This document shows, in pieces, positions 1 through 8,188 of a stretch of 64,000 nt of DNA (position 1 is the stretch's first letter; every line of letters begins with the position of its first letter). The stretch spans positions 6,086-70,085 of the forward strand of contig JBMNOA010000003.1 of assembly GCA_050942825.1 (NCBI GenBank). The letters are read 5' to 3'. The notes beneath the pieces were generated by a model. That model ran no database searches. It saw only the letters and a program-made list of their open reading frames with translations, and was not told the origin of the DNA. This DNA is from CAYRML01 sp050942825 (GTDB taxonomy: Bacteria; Bacillota; Dehalobacteriia; UBA4068). The position numbers and the translations under genes are program-made.

Positions 1-539
1 AAGCTAAAATACGCCAAGTAATTCAAGAAACCCAAGGCATAATTATTACTAAAGATGGCAAAGCAGTAACTACGCCTTATTCTGCCATTTGTGGTGGCCA
101 AACGGCATCGTCCGCTGATGTATGGGGCGGAGACAACTCATGGTTACAAAGTGTTCCCTGTAAATGGGATAAAGAGGCAGCTAAATATGAAAGTGAGGTG
201 ACTTTAACACTAGAAGAAGTATCTCAAAAATTATCTGCAGAGATCAAAGATGTAAAAAAAATGAAGGTTATTTCGAGGTATAAAGACAATCGTATTAAAC
301 AAATGGCTATTGGTGAAAAAACTTGGAACGGTACTGAGATACGTAACGTATTAGGTCTCAATTCAACAAATTTTACTTGGGATATAAAAGGAGATGATAT
401 TTTTTTTCACGTTCAAGGTTATGGACATGGCGTGGGCCTTTGTCAATATGGAGCCAATGGCCTAGCCAAAAAAGGCTATACGGCCGAGAAAATCTTAAAA
501 TACTATTATAACGGAATAGAATTAACTAAAGCTTATTGA
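1..539 (+). CDS. spoIID: Stage II sporulation protein D, 3' part only
   Basis: The reading frame is already open at base 3 and runs to the TGA at 537-539, so the gene begins before the window and about 178 C-terminal codons are seen. SpoIID is a membrane-anchored lytic transglycosylase that works with SpoIIM and SpoIIP in peptidoglycan remodelling during forespore engulfment. The visible part shows the family's CGGQT segment with the following tryptophan-glycine, and the C-terminal signature GYGHGVGLCQYGA followed by the YYYNG ending. No signal anchor can be judged because the 5' end is missing. The gene is convergent with the spoIIQ-type gene and they share a bidirectional terminator. Assignment is by motif and by the sporulation neighbours. 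Confidence 0.93.
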   Translation, partial: AKIRQVIQETQGIIITKDGKAVTTPYSAICGGQTASSADVWGGDNSWLQSVPCKWDKEAAKYESEVTLTLEEVSQKLSAEIKDVKKMKVISRYKDNRIKQMAIGEKTWNGTEIRNVLGLNSTNFTWDIKGDDIFFHVQGYGHGVGLCQYGANGLAKKGYTAEKILKYYYNGIELTKAY

Positions 540-597
540 GGAAAAATGTTAGGTATTGTTGAAAGGAGCATAAAATCTTATATCAGAGAAAGTTCAT

Positions 598-628
598 AAA
601 AAAGCAGCCGTTTACGGCTGCTTTTTTA
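598..628 (+). terminator. Bidirectional intrinsic terminator between spoIID and spoIIQ
   Basis: A perfect 7-bp GC-rich stem, GCAGCCG (604-610) with CGGCTGC (615-621), has a four-base loop. It is preceded by six A and followed by six T, so it can stop transcription from both convergent genes. Confidence 0.85.
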
Positions 629-671
629 TTGCAATTTATAAGAATATGAGCTTAACCAGATATTTAGTTAG

Positions 672-1364
672 TTATTTTATATAATCCAGCGGATTTTGCT
701 GACCATCTTCAGAGCTAATTTCTAAATGCAAATGAGGTTCCTGCATAGCTTCTGCTTTGGGGGAGGGGGCAACAGTGCCAATGGTTTCACCCGCTACAAC
801 AGATTGCCCTTCTTTTATTCCTGAAGGAGTTATACAGCGATAGATACTCTTCATGCCACCGGCATGTTCAATTTCTATACAACCGCCCCAATAGTTATCA
901 GATGCAGCTTTGGTTACAGTGCCATCCGCTACAGCAAATACCAGCTCTCCTACAGCCAAGGACATATCTACTCCGCTATGAAAACGATAATCATCAAATG
1001 TGGGGTCCAATTGGTAACCATATTGGCGGCTCCATGTTCCTGTAGCAGGAGGTAGCCATATCTCTACCTTGCTGCTTGCGCTTATGATATCCTGCTCGTT
1101 TTGCCCCGTGGGGGCTGTTTTTTCTTCTGGGAGTGAGTTTTCCCCCTCGTAGGTGGAAGTTTCATTCGATGTTGTGCTATCCTGAGTGAGATTTTCATCT
1201 ACACTGGCGATAGGCGGGGCTTGTTGATCATTTCTATCGAATATCGCGTCTCTATTCCAAACCACAAGAGTGCCGATTATTACCACCATAGCAACGATGC
1301 CCCAGATTGATATCTTATTATTGCGCCCTCGGTTATGGCGATCATAATTATTTTTTTCGTTCAT
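672..1364 (-). CDS. spoIIQ: SpoIIQ-type M23 (LytM) engulfment peptidase
   Basis: A 230-residue protein with one N-terminal membrane segment (about residues 18-36), a charged linker of about 65 residues and a C-terminal LytM/M23 domain. In B. subtilis SpoIIQ sits in the forespore membrane and binds SpoIIIAH to form the zipper and feeding-tube channel. Here the zinc motifs are complete (His129-x3-Asp133 and His211-x-His213), so unlike the Bacillus protein this one may be an active endopeptidase, as reported for clostridial SpoIIQ. I chose the ATG at 1364 because AGGAGG lies nine bases upstream; the frame stays open a further 12 codons. A sigma-F-like promoter precedes it. It is convergent with spoIID instead of following it, which is unusual. 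Confidence 0.85.
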   Translation of the reverse strand: MNEKNNYDRHNRGRNNKISIWGIVAMVVIIGTLVVWNRDAIFDRNDQQAPPIASVDENLTQDSTTSNETSTYEGENSLPEEKTAPTGQNEQDIISASSKVEIWLPPATGTWSRQYGYQLDPTFDDYRFHSGVDMSLAVGELVFAVADGTVTKAASDNYWGGCIEIEHAGGMKSIYRCITPSGIKEGQSVVAGETIGTVAPSPKAEAMQEPHLHLEISSEDGQQNPLDYIK

Positions 1365-1389
1365 TAAAATAAACCTCCTCTCATTAGCA

Positions 1390-1418
1390 AGTATTTCCAA
1401 AATATGCCTTTTATATAC
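1390..1418 (-). promoter_or_regulatory. Sigma-F-like promoter for spoIIQ
   Basis: On the minus strand GTATA (1418-1414) is followed after exactly 15 bases by GGAAATACT (1398-1390), which fits the sigma-F consensus GyATA-N15-GGnnAnAnT at all specified positions. Transcription would start about 20 bases before the spoIIQ ATG, leaving the AGGAGG in the leader. Sigma-F control is what is known for spoIIQ. Confidence 0.7.
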
Positions 1419-1499
1419 TTTTTATAAATTAAAAAGTGTACGGGAAAAGAGGTTATCCGGTAACAAAATGGAATATAATTTAGCTGTAAAGGAGTAAAT

Positions 1500-2138
1500 A
1501 TGAAATTTTTAGTTATTGCCTGCGCTATGCTTAAAGATGAGTTGGAAGCAGCCAGAAAAAGCCCACTTTTAGACAACAACAATTCTTATGAGGTAATTTA
1601 TCTTCAAGAGCGCCTGCATCAAAACACAACTCAAATCCGTGATAGTATAGAAAAGGTGTTGGCTGATGTTGGTGATTATGATACCATTCTTATGGGGTAT
1701 GGTTTTTGTGGCTTGGCTTTTTGTGGCCTTATTTGTCCCAGGAAGCTGGTTTTACCTCGTTATGATGATTGTATCAGCTTGCTTTTGGCCTCCAATGATA
1801 AACAAAAAGGGGTTTTTTATTTGACACCGTCCTGGCTTTTAGGCTCCGATAATTTTTTCTTTCAATATGAGACCATATTTGGTCGTTATGGTAAGGAAAA
1901 AGCTTTGTCTTATCTAAGAAAAATGTTTGTTAATTATAGTTCTTTGTGTTTTATTGAACAGTATGCCGGACAAGCCTCAAGCTACCTCAAGGAATTAAAT
2001 GATTTGAGCCAATTATTAAATTTGCCGGTCATTTGCTGCAGTGGTTCATTGCACATTATACAAAAGCTGCTACATGGTCCATGGGATGATGATTTTGTTA
2101 TTTTTGAGCCCGGCCAGAAAATAAAGTGTCCGCTTTAG
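1500..2138 (+). CDS. DUF1638 family protein
   Basis: A 212-residue soluble protein, no signal peptide or membrane segment. The start MKFLVIACAMLKDEL, the central GYGFCGLAFCGL region with the following Cys-Pro, and the pattern of conserved cysteines resemble DUF1638, a family of unknown function found in anaerobic bacteria and methanogenic archaea, often near corrinoid methyltransferase genes. The ATG at 1500 has AGGAG five bases upstream, and a TATAAT-like box lies at 1474-1479. It is followed 20 bases later by luxS and is probably cotranscribed with it. The cysteines suggest metal or thiol chemistry, but this is inference. No function can be assigned. Confidence 0.7.
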   Translation: MKFLVIACAMLKDELEAARKSPLLDNNNSYEVIYLQERLHQNTTQIRDSIEKVLADVGDYDTILMGYGFCGLAFCGLICPRKLVLPRYDDCISLLLASNDKQKGVFYLTPSWLLGSDNFFFQYETIFGRYGKEKALSYLRKMFVNYSSLCFIEQYAGQASSYLKELNDLSQLLNLPVICCSGSLHIIQKLLHGPWDDDFVIFEPGQKIKCPL

Positions 2139-2158
2139 TAGAGGAGGAGGGGTTATTT

Positions 2159-2629
2159 ATGACCAATGATTTACCGAGAATAGCTAGTTTTAGTATCGAC
2201 CATGAAAATCTGATGCCCGGTCTTTATATCAGCCGTCATGATGGCGACGTGGTTACTTATGATTTGCGCATGAAAAGGCCCAACAGAGAGCCTGTTTTAT
2301 CTACAGGATCTTGTCATGCCATCGAACATATAGCAGCGACTTTTTTACGTGCCCATGATGCTGACCATAAAATGATTTATTTTGGACCCATGGGTTGCCG
2401 TACAGGGTTTTATCTGCTTTATAGAGAGGGAGTCGAACCTTGGCAAATAAAACAAAAACTTATAGATGCCTTTAATTATATAGTAAATTTTGATAGTGCT
2501 ATTCCAGGAGCAACCTCAAAAGAGTGTGGCAATTATCTTGATATGGATTTACGGCAAGCAAGAAAAGACGCTGCTGCTTATGTGGCTGTTTTAGAATCTT
2601 TGTCCTCTGATCAATGGTACAAATATTAA
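2159..2629 (+). CDS. luxS: S-ribosylhomocysteine lyase
   Basis: A 156-residue protein of normal LuxS length. LuxS cleaves S-ribosylhomocysteine to homocysteine and DPD, the precursor of autoinducer 2, in the activated methyl cycle. The metal site is intact: His53-x-x-Glu56-His57 (family HTxEH, here HAIEH) and Cys123 in the ECGNY segment, and the catalytic cysteine is Cys80 in GPMGCRTGFY. I placed the start at the ATG at 2159 because GGAGGAGGGG lies just upstream; the frame is open 11 codons further. Its partner Pfs/MTAN nucleosidase gene is not in the window. No terminator with a U-run is seen on this strand downstream. Confidence 0.96.
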   Translation: MTNDLPRIASFSIDHENLMPGLYISRHDGDVVTYDLRMKRPNREPVLSTGSCHAIEHIAATFLRAHDADHKMIYFGPMGCRTGFYLLYREGVEPWQIKQKLIDAFNYIVNFDSAIPGATSKECGNYLDMDLRQARKDAAAYVAVLESLSSDQWYKY

Positions 2630-2792
2630 AAGCCGTATATGACAAGTAGATATGCTATCCTGATAGAGAAAAGATTAATAAATCAACATCATAAGAAAAT
2701 ATATATACTTTTAAGCGCCTGAAGCAAAGGCTGAAAATAAGCAAAGGAATATATGGTACCATGATTTGTTCAAAAAAATCACCTTGATATCA

Positions 2793-2820
2793 GTAAAAAG
2801 ACGAACCTTGCGGTTCGTCT
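2793..2820 (-). terminator. Intrinsic terminator of the DUF3343 gene
   Basis: An 8-bp stem AGACGAAC/GTTCGTCT (2799-2820) is followed on the minus strand by a run of five T. On the plus strand there is no T-run, so it should serve the minus-strand gene. Confidence 0.75.
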
Positions 2821-2840
2821 AATAATTAAGGCTTAATTAT

Positions 2841-3077
2841 TCAAATCATGATTTCCCTTAAATCCTTAATGCAAATATTATATCTTGTAATTATATTGAT
2901 TAAAACCGTCCTTTGAGAGGGATCACTGCGCCAACTCATGCTGCATGAGGCATTGATAAAATGTGGCGTTGGTATCAGTTGACCGGGTATTCCCATGCGA
3001 CGGCAAAATTTTTCCAATCTTATAGCTTCCGAAACATTTTCAAACGTTATGATCAACCATTTTGCTCTTTTTGCCAT
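2841..3077 (-). CDS. DUF3343 (putative Se/S carrier-like) protein
   Basis: A 78-residue protein matching the DUF3343 pattern: an N-terminal FENVSEAIRLEKFCRRMGIP stretch, then IPTPHFINASCSM with the conserved cysteine in the position expected for this family, which is described as a putative selenium/sulfur carrier. The ATG at 3077 has AAAGGAGG five bases upstream. A frame-broken gene remnant lies directly upstream on the same strand, so this may be the surviving end of a two-gene unit. Function is not proven for the family; the small size and single cysteine fit a carrier, which is inference. Confidence 0.7.
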   Translation of the reverse strand: MAKRAKWLIITFENVSEAIRLEKFCRRMGIPGQLIPTPHFINASCSMSWRSDPSQRTVLINIITRYNICIKDLREIMI

Positions 3078-3120
3078 TATAACCTCCTTTTGTCAAAACT
3101 ATGATGCTTATTTATTATAT

Positions 3121-3400
3121 GTTAAAAATTTTCATTAAGTGATTTATTGGCACTGAGCATGGCGTATAAAGAAAAGTCTTTTGGGGAAAATTTGCCGGCA
3201 CATTTGCTATAGCATCTAATCCAGAGCGTTTTTCCCAATAAAAACCGGATAATAATCTCTGGACTCTACCATTTCATGGTCCTGGTCAATACTACAGGTG
3301 CCAGCCGAAATTTAATATCTCTTAAAGCCTCTGTATTAACACCGTCGATGCCAAAATTATTATAGGCCTAAAATATCATCTTTTGTTTGTCCCGGTGGAA
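3121..3400 (-). pseudogene. Decayed gene remnant, three frames, upstream of DUF3343
   Basis: No intact gene occupies this stretch, but the minus strand carries protein-like segments that switch frame. One reads LPPGQTKDDILGL, the next GIDGVNTEALRDIKF, the next SAGTCSIDQDHEMVESRDYY then PVFIGKNALD, and the last FSPKDFSLYAMLSANKSLNE ending at a TAA near 3121. Each segment has normal coding composition and they follow in order along about 90 codons, separated by frameshifts and stops; no start codon with a ribosome site is seen. This fits a 5'-truncated gene with several frameshifts. I do not recognise the family. Frame-switching segments can also arise by chance, so confidence is moderate. Confidence 0.45.
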
Positions 3401-3552
3401 GCCTTGTTTTATATTAAATAAGTAGAGGTTTATTTATGTGAATAAATATGATATCATAAATATTTAAGAGGAAGTTTATGGTAGCAAATTTTTGAAGTGT
3501 TTTTTTGACCGGCAATAAAAAAAATTGTAGTTTTTTGTTAAAGGGGTGTGTG

Positions 3553-5232
3553 ATGAAAAAGGTCTTGCTGTTTATCTTGGTGATATTTATTGTAGGGATG
3601 GCTTTTTCTTTTACGGTGCAGGCGGCAAAGAATGATGAATCAAATACTATAAAAGTATTTTTTACCAGTGACGTTTATGCGCGAGTTACAGAAGCCAGAG
3701 ACGAGCAGAACCAGCTTATGCAAATAGGCTATGCCCGGCTTGCAACCTTTATTGAGGATAATAGCCAGAATGCTTCAGGCACGCTTATTTTAGATGGAGG
3801 TAACGTTTTTCATGGCGCGCCTTTTGCTAATTTGGAAAAAGGCCAAAGCATAGCACAAATATTAAAGGCTGTCGGTTATGATGCAGTGGCTATTGGTAAT
3901 CATGATTTGAGTTATGGTGGCGAGAGGCTCGATACTCTCGGCGAGCAAAGTAGGGCACAGATATTATCAGCGAATATCAAAGAAAATAACAAGAATCGTT
4001 ATGGAAATAGTTTTATCAAAGAAATCGATGATATAAAAATAGGCGTCTTTGCTTTGTCCTCACCTCAATATGCTACAAAAGTAAATCCTGATTTAGTGGA
4101 GGCTTGGGATTTTGGGGACAGTGCATCTATAATTAATGATGCTAAAATTATGACCGAGCAATTGCGTCAACAAGGTGCAGATATTATTATTGCACTTACT
4201 CATTTGGGCCTTGAGCCTAATGAATACTTATCTGCCAATGACATAGCTCAGAATGTACCGCATATAGATTTTATTCTCGATGGCAATAATCAAGCCTCTT
4301 TTGATAATGGAGGATTTGTGGTGGAAAAAGGAGTTTTGATCATGGAAGTGGGACAAAATATGTCTAAAGTAGGCATGGTGACCATTACCCAAGATGATGA
4401 TAAATTCCATTTTAGTCCGCAGGTTTTTGCCGCTGCTGATCTGGCTGAATATGATAATGATGAGGATATCGAAAAGCTGATCAAAGATATATCGGCTGCT
4501 CAGGAGCAGGTTTTGTCTACAGTGATTGCTTCTACGCCTATTGATTTAGACGGAGAAAATTCCCATGTGCGCAGCCAGGATACCAATTTGGCCAGATTGA
4601 TTGCCACCAGTTATAAACAAGCTGCCAATGCAGAAATTTCTTTGCTCAATGGAGGAGACATCAGACAATCTATAGCCAAGGGACCGATAACAAAAGGTGA
4701 TATTCTTAATGTTTTGACTTTTGATAACGTCCTGGTAACTAAAAAAATCAAAGGTAGTGCTATTATAGAGGCTTTAAATCATGGAATGGTTTATGGTCAA
4801 GGCTCTTTTCCCCATTTTGACGGTATGGTTGTCCAGTATGAAAAAGTAGATGAAAACACCTTCGATGGCGAAAAAACAAGTCGTAGTAAAGTGCTTAATA
4901 TATCAGTCAATGGCCAGATGTTGCAAGAAGATAGAGAATATCTCGTAGCCATGTCCAACTTTTTGGCGACAGGCGGCGATGGTTATACAATGTTAGCAGA
5001 TCCCGAGATAGAACAACTGTTTGGATCAACCACAGATGTTTTTATAGATTTCATTAGCCAGGCCAACGATGAATTGATACTTGAGATAGATCAAGATATA
5101 CGTTTAACTACCGATAATCCTAATCAAGGTCAAGATTTTTCTCGTAAGCTTACTATCATAATATTGGTTTGCGTGGTTCTTATTATTATTTATTTGATAT
5201 ATATAAAAAGAAAAAGAAAAAGAATCTTTTGA
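3553..5232 (+). CDS. Membrane-anchored 5'-nucleotidase-like protein, probably inactive
   Basis: A 559-residue protein: signal peptide (1-24), metallophosphoesterase-like domain (about 33-290), 5'-nucleotidase C-terminal domain (about 330-510, with NGGDIR and a FPHFDGM segment for nucleobase binding, then ATGGDGYTM) and a C-terminal membrane anchor ending in KRKRKRIF. The family hydrolyses nucleotides or UDP-sugars outside the cell. Several metal and catalytic positions differ from UshA: the first D-x-H is Asp40-Val-Tyr42, the bridging aspartate of DxGD is Asn84, the GNHExxD dyad has Ser120 for Asp, and GHxQ/H is GNNQ (244-247). Only Asp40, Asn116-His117, His217 and Gln247 remain. I chose the ATG at 3553 because AGGGG precedes it and the signal peptide starts there. 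Confidence 0.8.
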   Translation: MKKVLLFILVIFIVGMAFSFTVQAAKNDESNTIKVFFTSDVYARVTEARDEQNQLMQIGYARLATFIEDNSQNASGTLILDGGNVFHGAPFANLEKGQSIAQILKAVGYDAVAIGNHDLSYGGERLDTLGEQSRAQILSANIKENNKNRYGNSFIKEIDDIKIGVFALSSPQYATKVNPDLVEAWDFGDSASIINDAKIMTEQLRQQGADIIIALTHLGLEPNEYLSANDIAQNVPHIDFILDGNNQASFDNGGFVVEKGVLIMEVGQNMSKVGMVTITQDDDKFHFSPQVFAAADLAEYDNDEDIEKLIKDISAAQEQVLSTVIASTPIDLDGENSHVRSQDTNLARLIATSYKQAANAEISLLNGGDIRQSIAKGPITKGDILNVLTFDNVLVTKKIKGSAIIEALNHGMVYGQGSFPHFDGMVVQYEKVDENTFDGEKTSRSKVLNISVNGQMLQEDREYLVAMSNFLATGGDGYTMLADPEIEQLFGSTTDVFIDFISQANDELILEIDQDIRLTTDNPNQGQDFSRKLTIIILVCVVLIIIYLIYIKRKRKRIF

Positions 5233-5245
5233 TAGATCTTAATTG

Positions 5246-5277
5246 TTGCCTAAATTTATTTAGGCAATAATTTTTTT
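5246..5277 (+). terminator. Intrinsic terminator of the nucleotidase-like gene
   Basis: A 9-bp stem TTGCCTAAA (5246-5254) with TTTAGGCAA (5259-5267), four-base loop, is followed by seven T at 5271-5277. Confidence 0.8.
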
Positions 5278-5281
5278 GTAT

Positions 5282-5307
5282 AAAAAAACCACCCGCTATG
5301 CGAGTGG
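5282..5307 (-). terminator. Intrinsic terminator of the chemotaxis block
   Basis: On the minus strand CCACTCGC pairs with GCGGGTGG (one wobble) around a three-base loop (5289-5307) and is followed by seven T (5288-5282). It lies downstream of cheW and probably ends the long minus-strand block. Confidence 0.75.
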
Positions 5308-5431
5308 AGAAAGAAAAAATATTAAAAAAACATTCCTCATTGGTTCTTCAATGTTGATAAGCGATTTTTTATACTCTATAGGAATAACTAAATATGTTAA
5401 CTGTTTTTCACATTAGTTTGCTGAATTTGGG

Positions 5432-5962
5432 CTATTGTGCTGAAGCGGTATCTCCTTGGATATGGAGATCCTCTTTAATATCGTCAGCTAAAAGTTTATC
5501 ACAATCCAAAATCAATTTTACTTCGGAGCCTTTTTTACCGATGCTTTTGAGGAATTTGTTTTGGGAGCTTTGATGAAAATTCGGCGGAGGAACTAAGTCT
5601 TCATCCCCGATATTGACAACCTCTGTTACCTGGTCAACAATCAAGCCAAGAGGATTTTCATTGATATCAGTGACAATTATGCAAGTACGGTCATCATATT
5701 CTTTGGACAGCATGTTAAAGCGCAACCTAACATCCATCACCGGTATTATTCTACCTCGGAGATTGATAATACCTTTTATATAACACGGTAGATCTGGCAT
5801 GGGGGTAATGCTTTGGAGACCGATTATCTCTGTAACATATCTGACCTCCACACCATAGCTTTCTTTTTCTAATTGAAAAGTCAAAAATTTTCCTTTTTGA
5901 GTATCCTCTTCATGATGCAGATCATTTTGATTAATTATTGTTTCCTTCTCGCGATCTTGCAA
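5432..5962 (-). CDS. cheW: Chemotaxis adaptor protein
   Basis: A 176-residue protein with a single CheW domain (about 24-165) after an acidic N-terminal extension of about 20 residues. CheW couples methyl-accepting receptors to the CheA kinase in the polar array. The YGVEVRYVTEIIG start of the domain, the IKGIINLRGRIIPVMDVR segment and GLIVDQVTEV are typical. The start is the TTG at 5962 with AAGGAG ten bases upstream; no ATG fits in frame. It is the only cheW in the window and is separated from cheB by about 300 bases, so it may have its own promoter, although I could not define one. Confidence 0.93.
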   Translation of the reverse strand: MQDREKETIINQNDLHHEEDTQKGKFLTFQLEKESYGVEVRYVTEIIGLQSITPMPDLPCYIKGIINLRGRIIPVMDVRLRFNMLSKEYDDRTCIIVTDINENPLGLIVDQVTEVVNIGDEDLVPPPNFHQSSQNKFLKSIGKKGSEVKLILDCDKLLADDIKEDLHIQGDTASAQ

Positions 5963-6266
5963 AATAATACATCTCCTTCCCTGTTTAAGTAATAATTATA
6001 ACCCCGTTACTGCCTTATAAAGAGTCTGTTAAGAAATTATCGGAGTTTTTCTTTGAGAAACCCGGATTTTAATAAGCTTTTTAATAAAGTATATTTCATA
6101 TATTACATCGATATTTACCAATAAAAATTAAGATTTTACTTATATTTATTAGAATTATCTATTGCCTTTTAGAACTGATTTATTATATAGCAGAGAGTTA
6201 TTCGTTTGTGTATTATATCCGGAGGCTGCCCAAATATATTTAAGGCAGTCTTTAGTAATATCTCTA
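5963..6266. other. Intergenic region between cheB and cheW
   Basis: About 300 bases without a convincing gene. It holds an imperfect inverted repeat (AGACTGCC/GGCAGCCT with one mismatch, 6223-6252) just after the cheB stop, without a U-run, and two TATAAT-like boxes on the minus strand without good -35 partners. A minus-strand TCCGATAA (6044-6037) resembles a sigma-D -10 box but has no TAAA at the right distance. A short plus-strand frame here overlaps cheB and is not supported. Confidence 0.5.
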
Positions 6267-7307
6267 TTATTCGGTCTTTTCTTTAAGGATTTGCATAAGG
6301 GCACTGGGTATAGAAGCCAGACTTACTTGGCGTTCTACTGCAGCTATTTCATAGGCGATTTTGGGCATACCGTAAACCACGGAGCTTTTTTCGTCCTGCC
6401 CTAGGGTGCGAGCACCATTTTGTCTCATAGCAAGTAATCCTTTAGCGCCGTCTTTTCCCATGCCGGTCAAGATTATGCCGATAGCATCTTTTCCGGCCCA
6501 TTTAGCCACGGAATAAAAGAGCATGTCCACAGAAGGGCAATGTCCATTAACCTTTTCTCCACTTTTACATTCCACTTTATAACGTGAACCCAATTTCCTT
6601 AAAGTCATATGCTTATTACCAGGAGCCAACAAAACCCGACCTGGCTCCACATAATCACCTTCCTGAGCTTCCTTGACGGATAGTTCCAGCTGTTTATCTA
6701 ATCTTTCCGCAAACATGGTGGAAAACCCCGGAGGAATATGCTGCACGATTACTATTCCTGGAACCCTGGCGGGTAATCCTTTTAAAACACTGAAAATAGC
6801 TTCAGTGCCTCCGGTGGAAGCGCCTATGGCAATAATTTTTTTATTAAGTACTTCCGGTATTAATAGATTAGTATCTTTTGATACCGGAAGTTTTTTACCT
6901 TTACTAATATTAGCTCTAAAGGCAACCTTTATTTTATGCGTAATGTCCTCAATAAAAGCTTCTCTGCAGGATAGAGAATTGACGGTCGGTTTGGCTACAA
7001 AATCTACTGCTCCTGCATTTAAAGCATCGAACACAGCCTCGCTAATAGAACTGACTACAATTACCGGCAGAGAATATTGAGGAATTAGTCTCTTTATGAA
7101 TTCTATTCCATTCATCTTAGGCATTTGGATATCACAAGTCATTACATCGGGATTAAATTCAATAATCTTGTCTCTGGCCTCATAGGCATCTTTGGCTCGT
7201 GCCACAACCTCGATTTGTGGGTCTGTGCTTATTCCCCGGGCCAAAATTTCCCGCAAAAGGGGGCTGTCATCTACTATTAATACCCTTATTTTCTTTGCAA
7301 CTGCCAC
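6267..7307 (-). CDS. cheB: Chemotaxis-specific protein-glutamate methylesterase/deamidase
   Basis: A 346-residue protein with an N-terminal receiver domain (1-125; phospho-acceptor Asp59 in TCDIQMPKM, conserved Lys in VAKP) and a C-terminal methylesterase domain (about 155-340) with the catalytic Ser in GASTGGT, His in VQHIPPGFS and Asp in GMGKDGA. It removes methyl groups from chemoreceptor glutamates after phosphorylation by CheA. The start is the GTG at 7307, with GAGGTGAT seven bases upstream. It follows cheR by 25 bases, so writer and eraser of receptor methylation are in one unit. Confidence 0.96.
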   Translation of the reverse strand: MAVAKKIRVLIVDDSPLLREILARGISTDPQIEVVARAKDAYEARDKIIEFNPDVMTCDIQMPKMNGIEFIKRLIPQYSLPVIVVSSISEAVFDALNAGAVDFVAKPTVNSLSCREAFIEDITHKIKVAFRANISKGKKLPVSKDTNLLIPEVLNKKIIAIGASTGGTEAIFSVLKGLPARVPGIVIVQHIPPGFSTMFAERLDKQLELSVKEAQEGDYVEPGRVLLAPGNKHMTLRKLGSRYKVECKSGEKVNGHCPSVDMLFYSVAKWAGKDAIGIILTGMGKDGAKGLLAMRQNGARTLGQDEKSSVVYGMPKIAYEIAAVERQVSLASIPSALMQILKEKTE

Positions 7308-7332
7308 AACTAATCACCTCGTGATATTAGAG

Positions 7333-8145
7333 CTATATCTTACGGTATACTGCAGGCATAATGTAGGAATAATTGCTATCATTCCTAGCGATGGACTCTG
7401 AATGTCCGATAAACAAATATCCACCGTGAGCAGTAATATCATAAAATTTCCTGATTAATTCCATCTTATCTTTATTATCAAAATAGATCATCACATTACG
7501 ACAAAAAATAATATGAAATGGTTTTTTAAATTCAAATTTGTCAGTAATTAAATTAAGTTTGCGAAATATAACTTCTTTTTTAATACGGTCAATGACCTCG
7601 TATTTATGGCTGGCCAACTTTTTGAAATAATTAAGTTTCCAGATAGGTGGTAATGGAGCTAACTGTTTTTGATCATAGATGCCATCCTTGGCCGTAGTTA
7701 GCGCACCAACAGAGATATCTGTTGCCAGAATCTTTTTATCCCACCAATTTTTATCCTTAAAATATTCATCTAAAATAAAGGAGAGTGTGTAAGCTTCCTC
7801 TCCTGTGGAACAGCCGGCACTCCAAATACGAAGATCCCGGTCTTTGATGGTATTCTCTAAATAGGGCAAGACGGCATTTTGTAAATAATGGAAGTGTTCT
7901 ATTTCCCGCATAAAGTAGGTATAATTGGTAGCTATCCTGTCTATTAGGGAGACTGCTGCCTTACCGGTTTGGTCTTTTATTACATAATCGTAATATTCGG
8001 AAAAACTAGTGAATTTGTTATTTTCCAGGATATTACTAAGTCTGCCGGTCAAAAGCGCCTGCTTCTCTGGCTTTAAATAAATGCCAAAATTATTTTTTAT
8101 ATAATCAGCAAGCTGTTTGAATTCAGCTTCAGTTATTGGCAACAT
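7333..8145 (-). CDS. cheR: Chemotaxis protein methyltransferase
   Basis: A 270-residue SAM-dependent methyltransferase that methylates receptor glutamates. The N-terminal helical domain (FKQLADYIKNNFGIYL) is followed by the SAM-binding motif WSAGCSTGEEAYTL, the ILATDIS acidic loop and FCRNVMIYF, all typical of CheR. I set the start at the ATG at 8145, giving a spaced AAAGGG; an in-frame ATG at 8154 touches that sequence and a further one at 8181 has no ribosome site. It lies between cheA and cheB in the same operon. Confidence 0.95.
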   Translation of the reverse strand: MLPITEAEFKQLADYIKNNFGIYLKPEKQALLTGRLSNILENNKFTSFSEYYDYVIKDQTGKAAVSLIDRIATNYTYFMREIEHFHYLQNAVLPYLENTIKDRDLRIWSAGCSTGEEAYTLSFILDEYFKDKNWWDKKILATDISVGALTTAKDGIYDQKQLAPLPPIWKLNYFKKLASHKYEVIDRIKKEVIFRKLNLITDKFEFKKPFHIIFCRNVMIYFDNKDKMELIRKFYDITAHGGYLFIGHSESIARNDSNYSYIMPAVYRKI

Positions 8146-8188
8146 AATACTCATCCCTTTAACTCTATTATTACTTGCCATTTATAGC

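Noticed and set aside
2126..2158. Longer start for luxS at 2126
   Set aside because: It overlaps the DUF1638 gene and runs through the strong ribosome site of the ATG at 2159.
6037..6044. Sigma-D-like -10 box upstream of cheW
   Set aside because: No TAAA lies 14-16 bases upstream.
6162..6404. Plus-strand frame of 80 codons
   Set aside because: It overlaps the 3' end of cheB, has no ribosome site, and its composition follows the opposite-strand gene.
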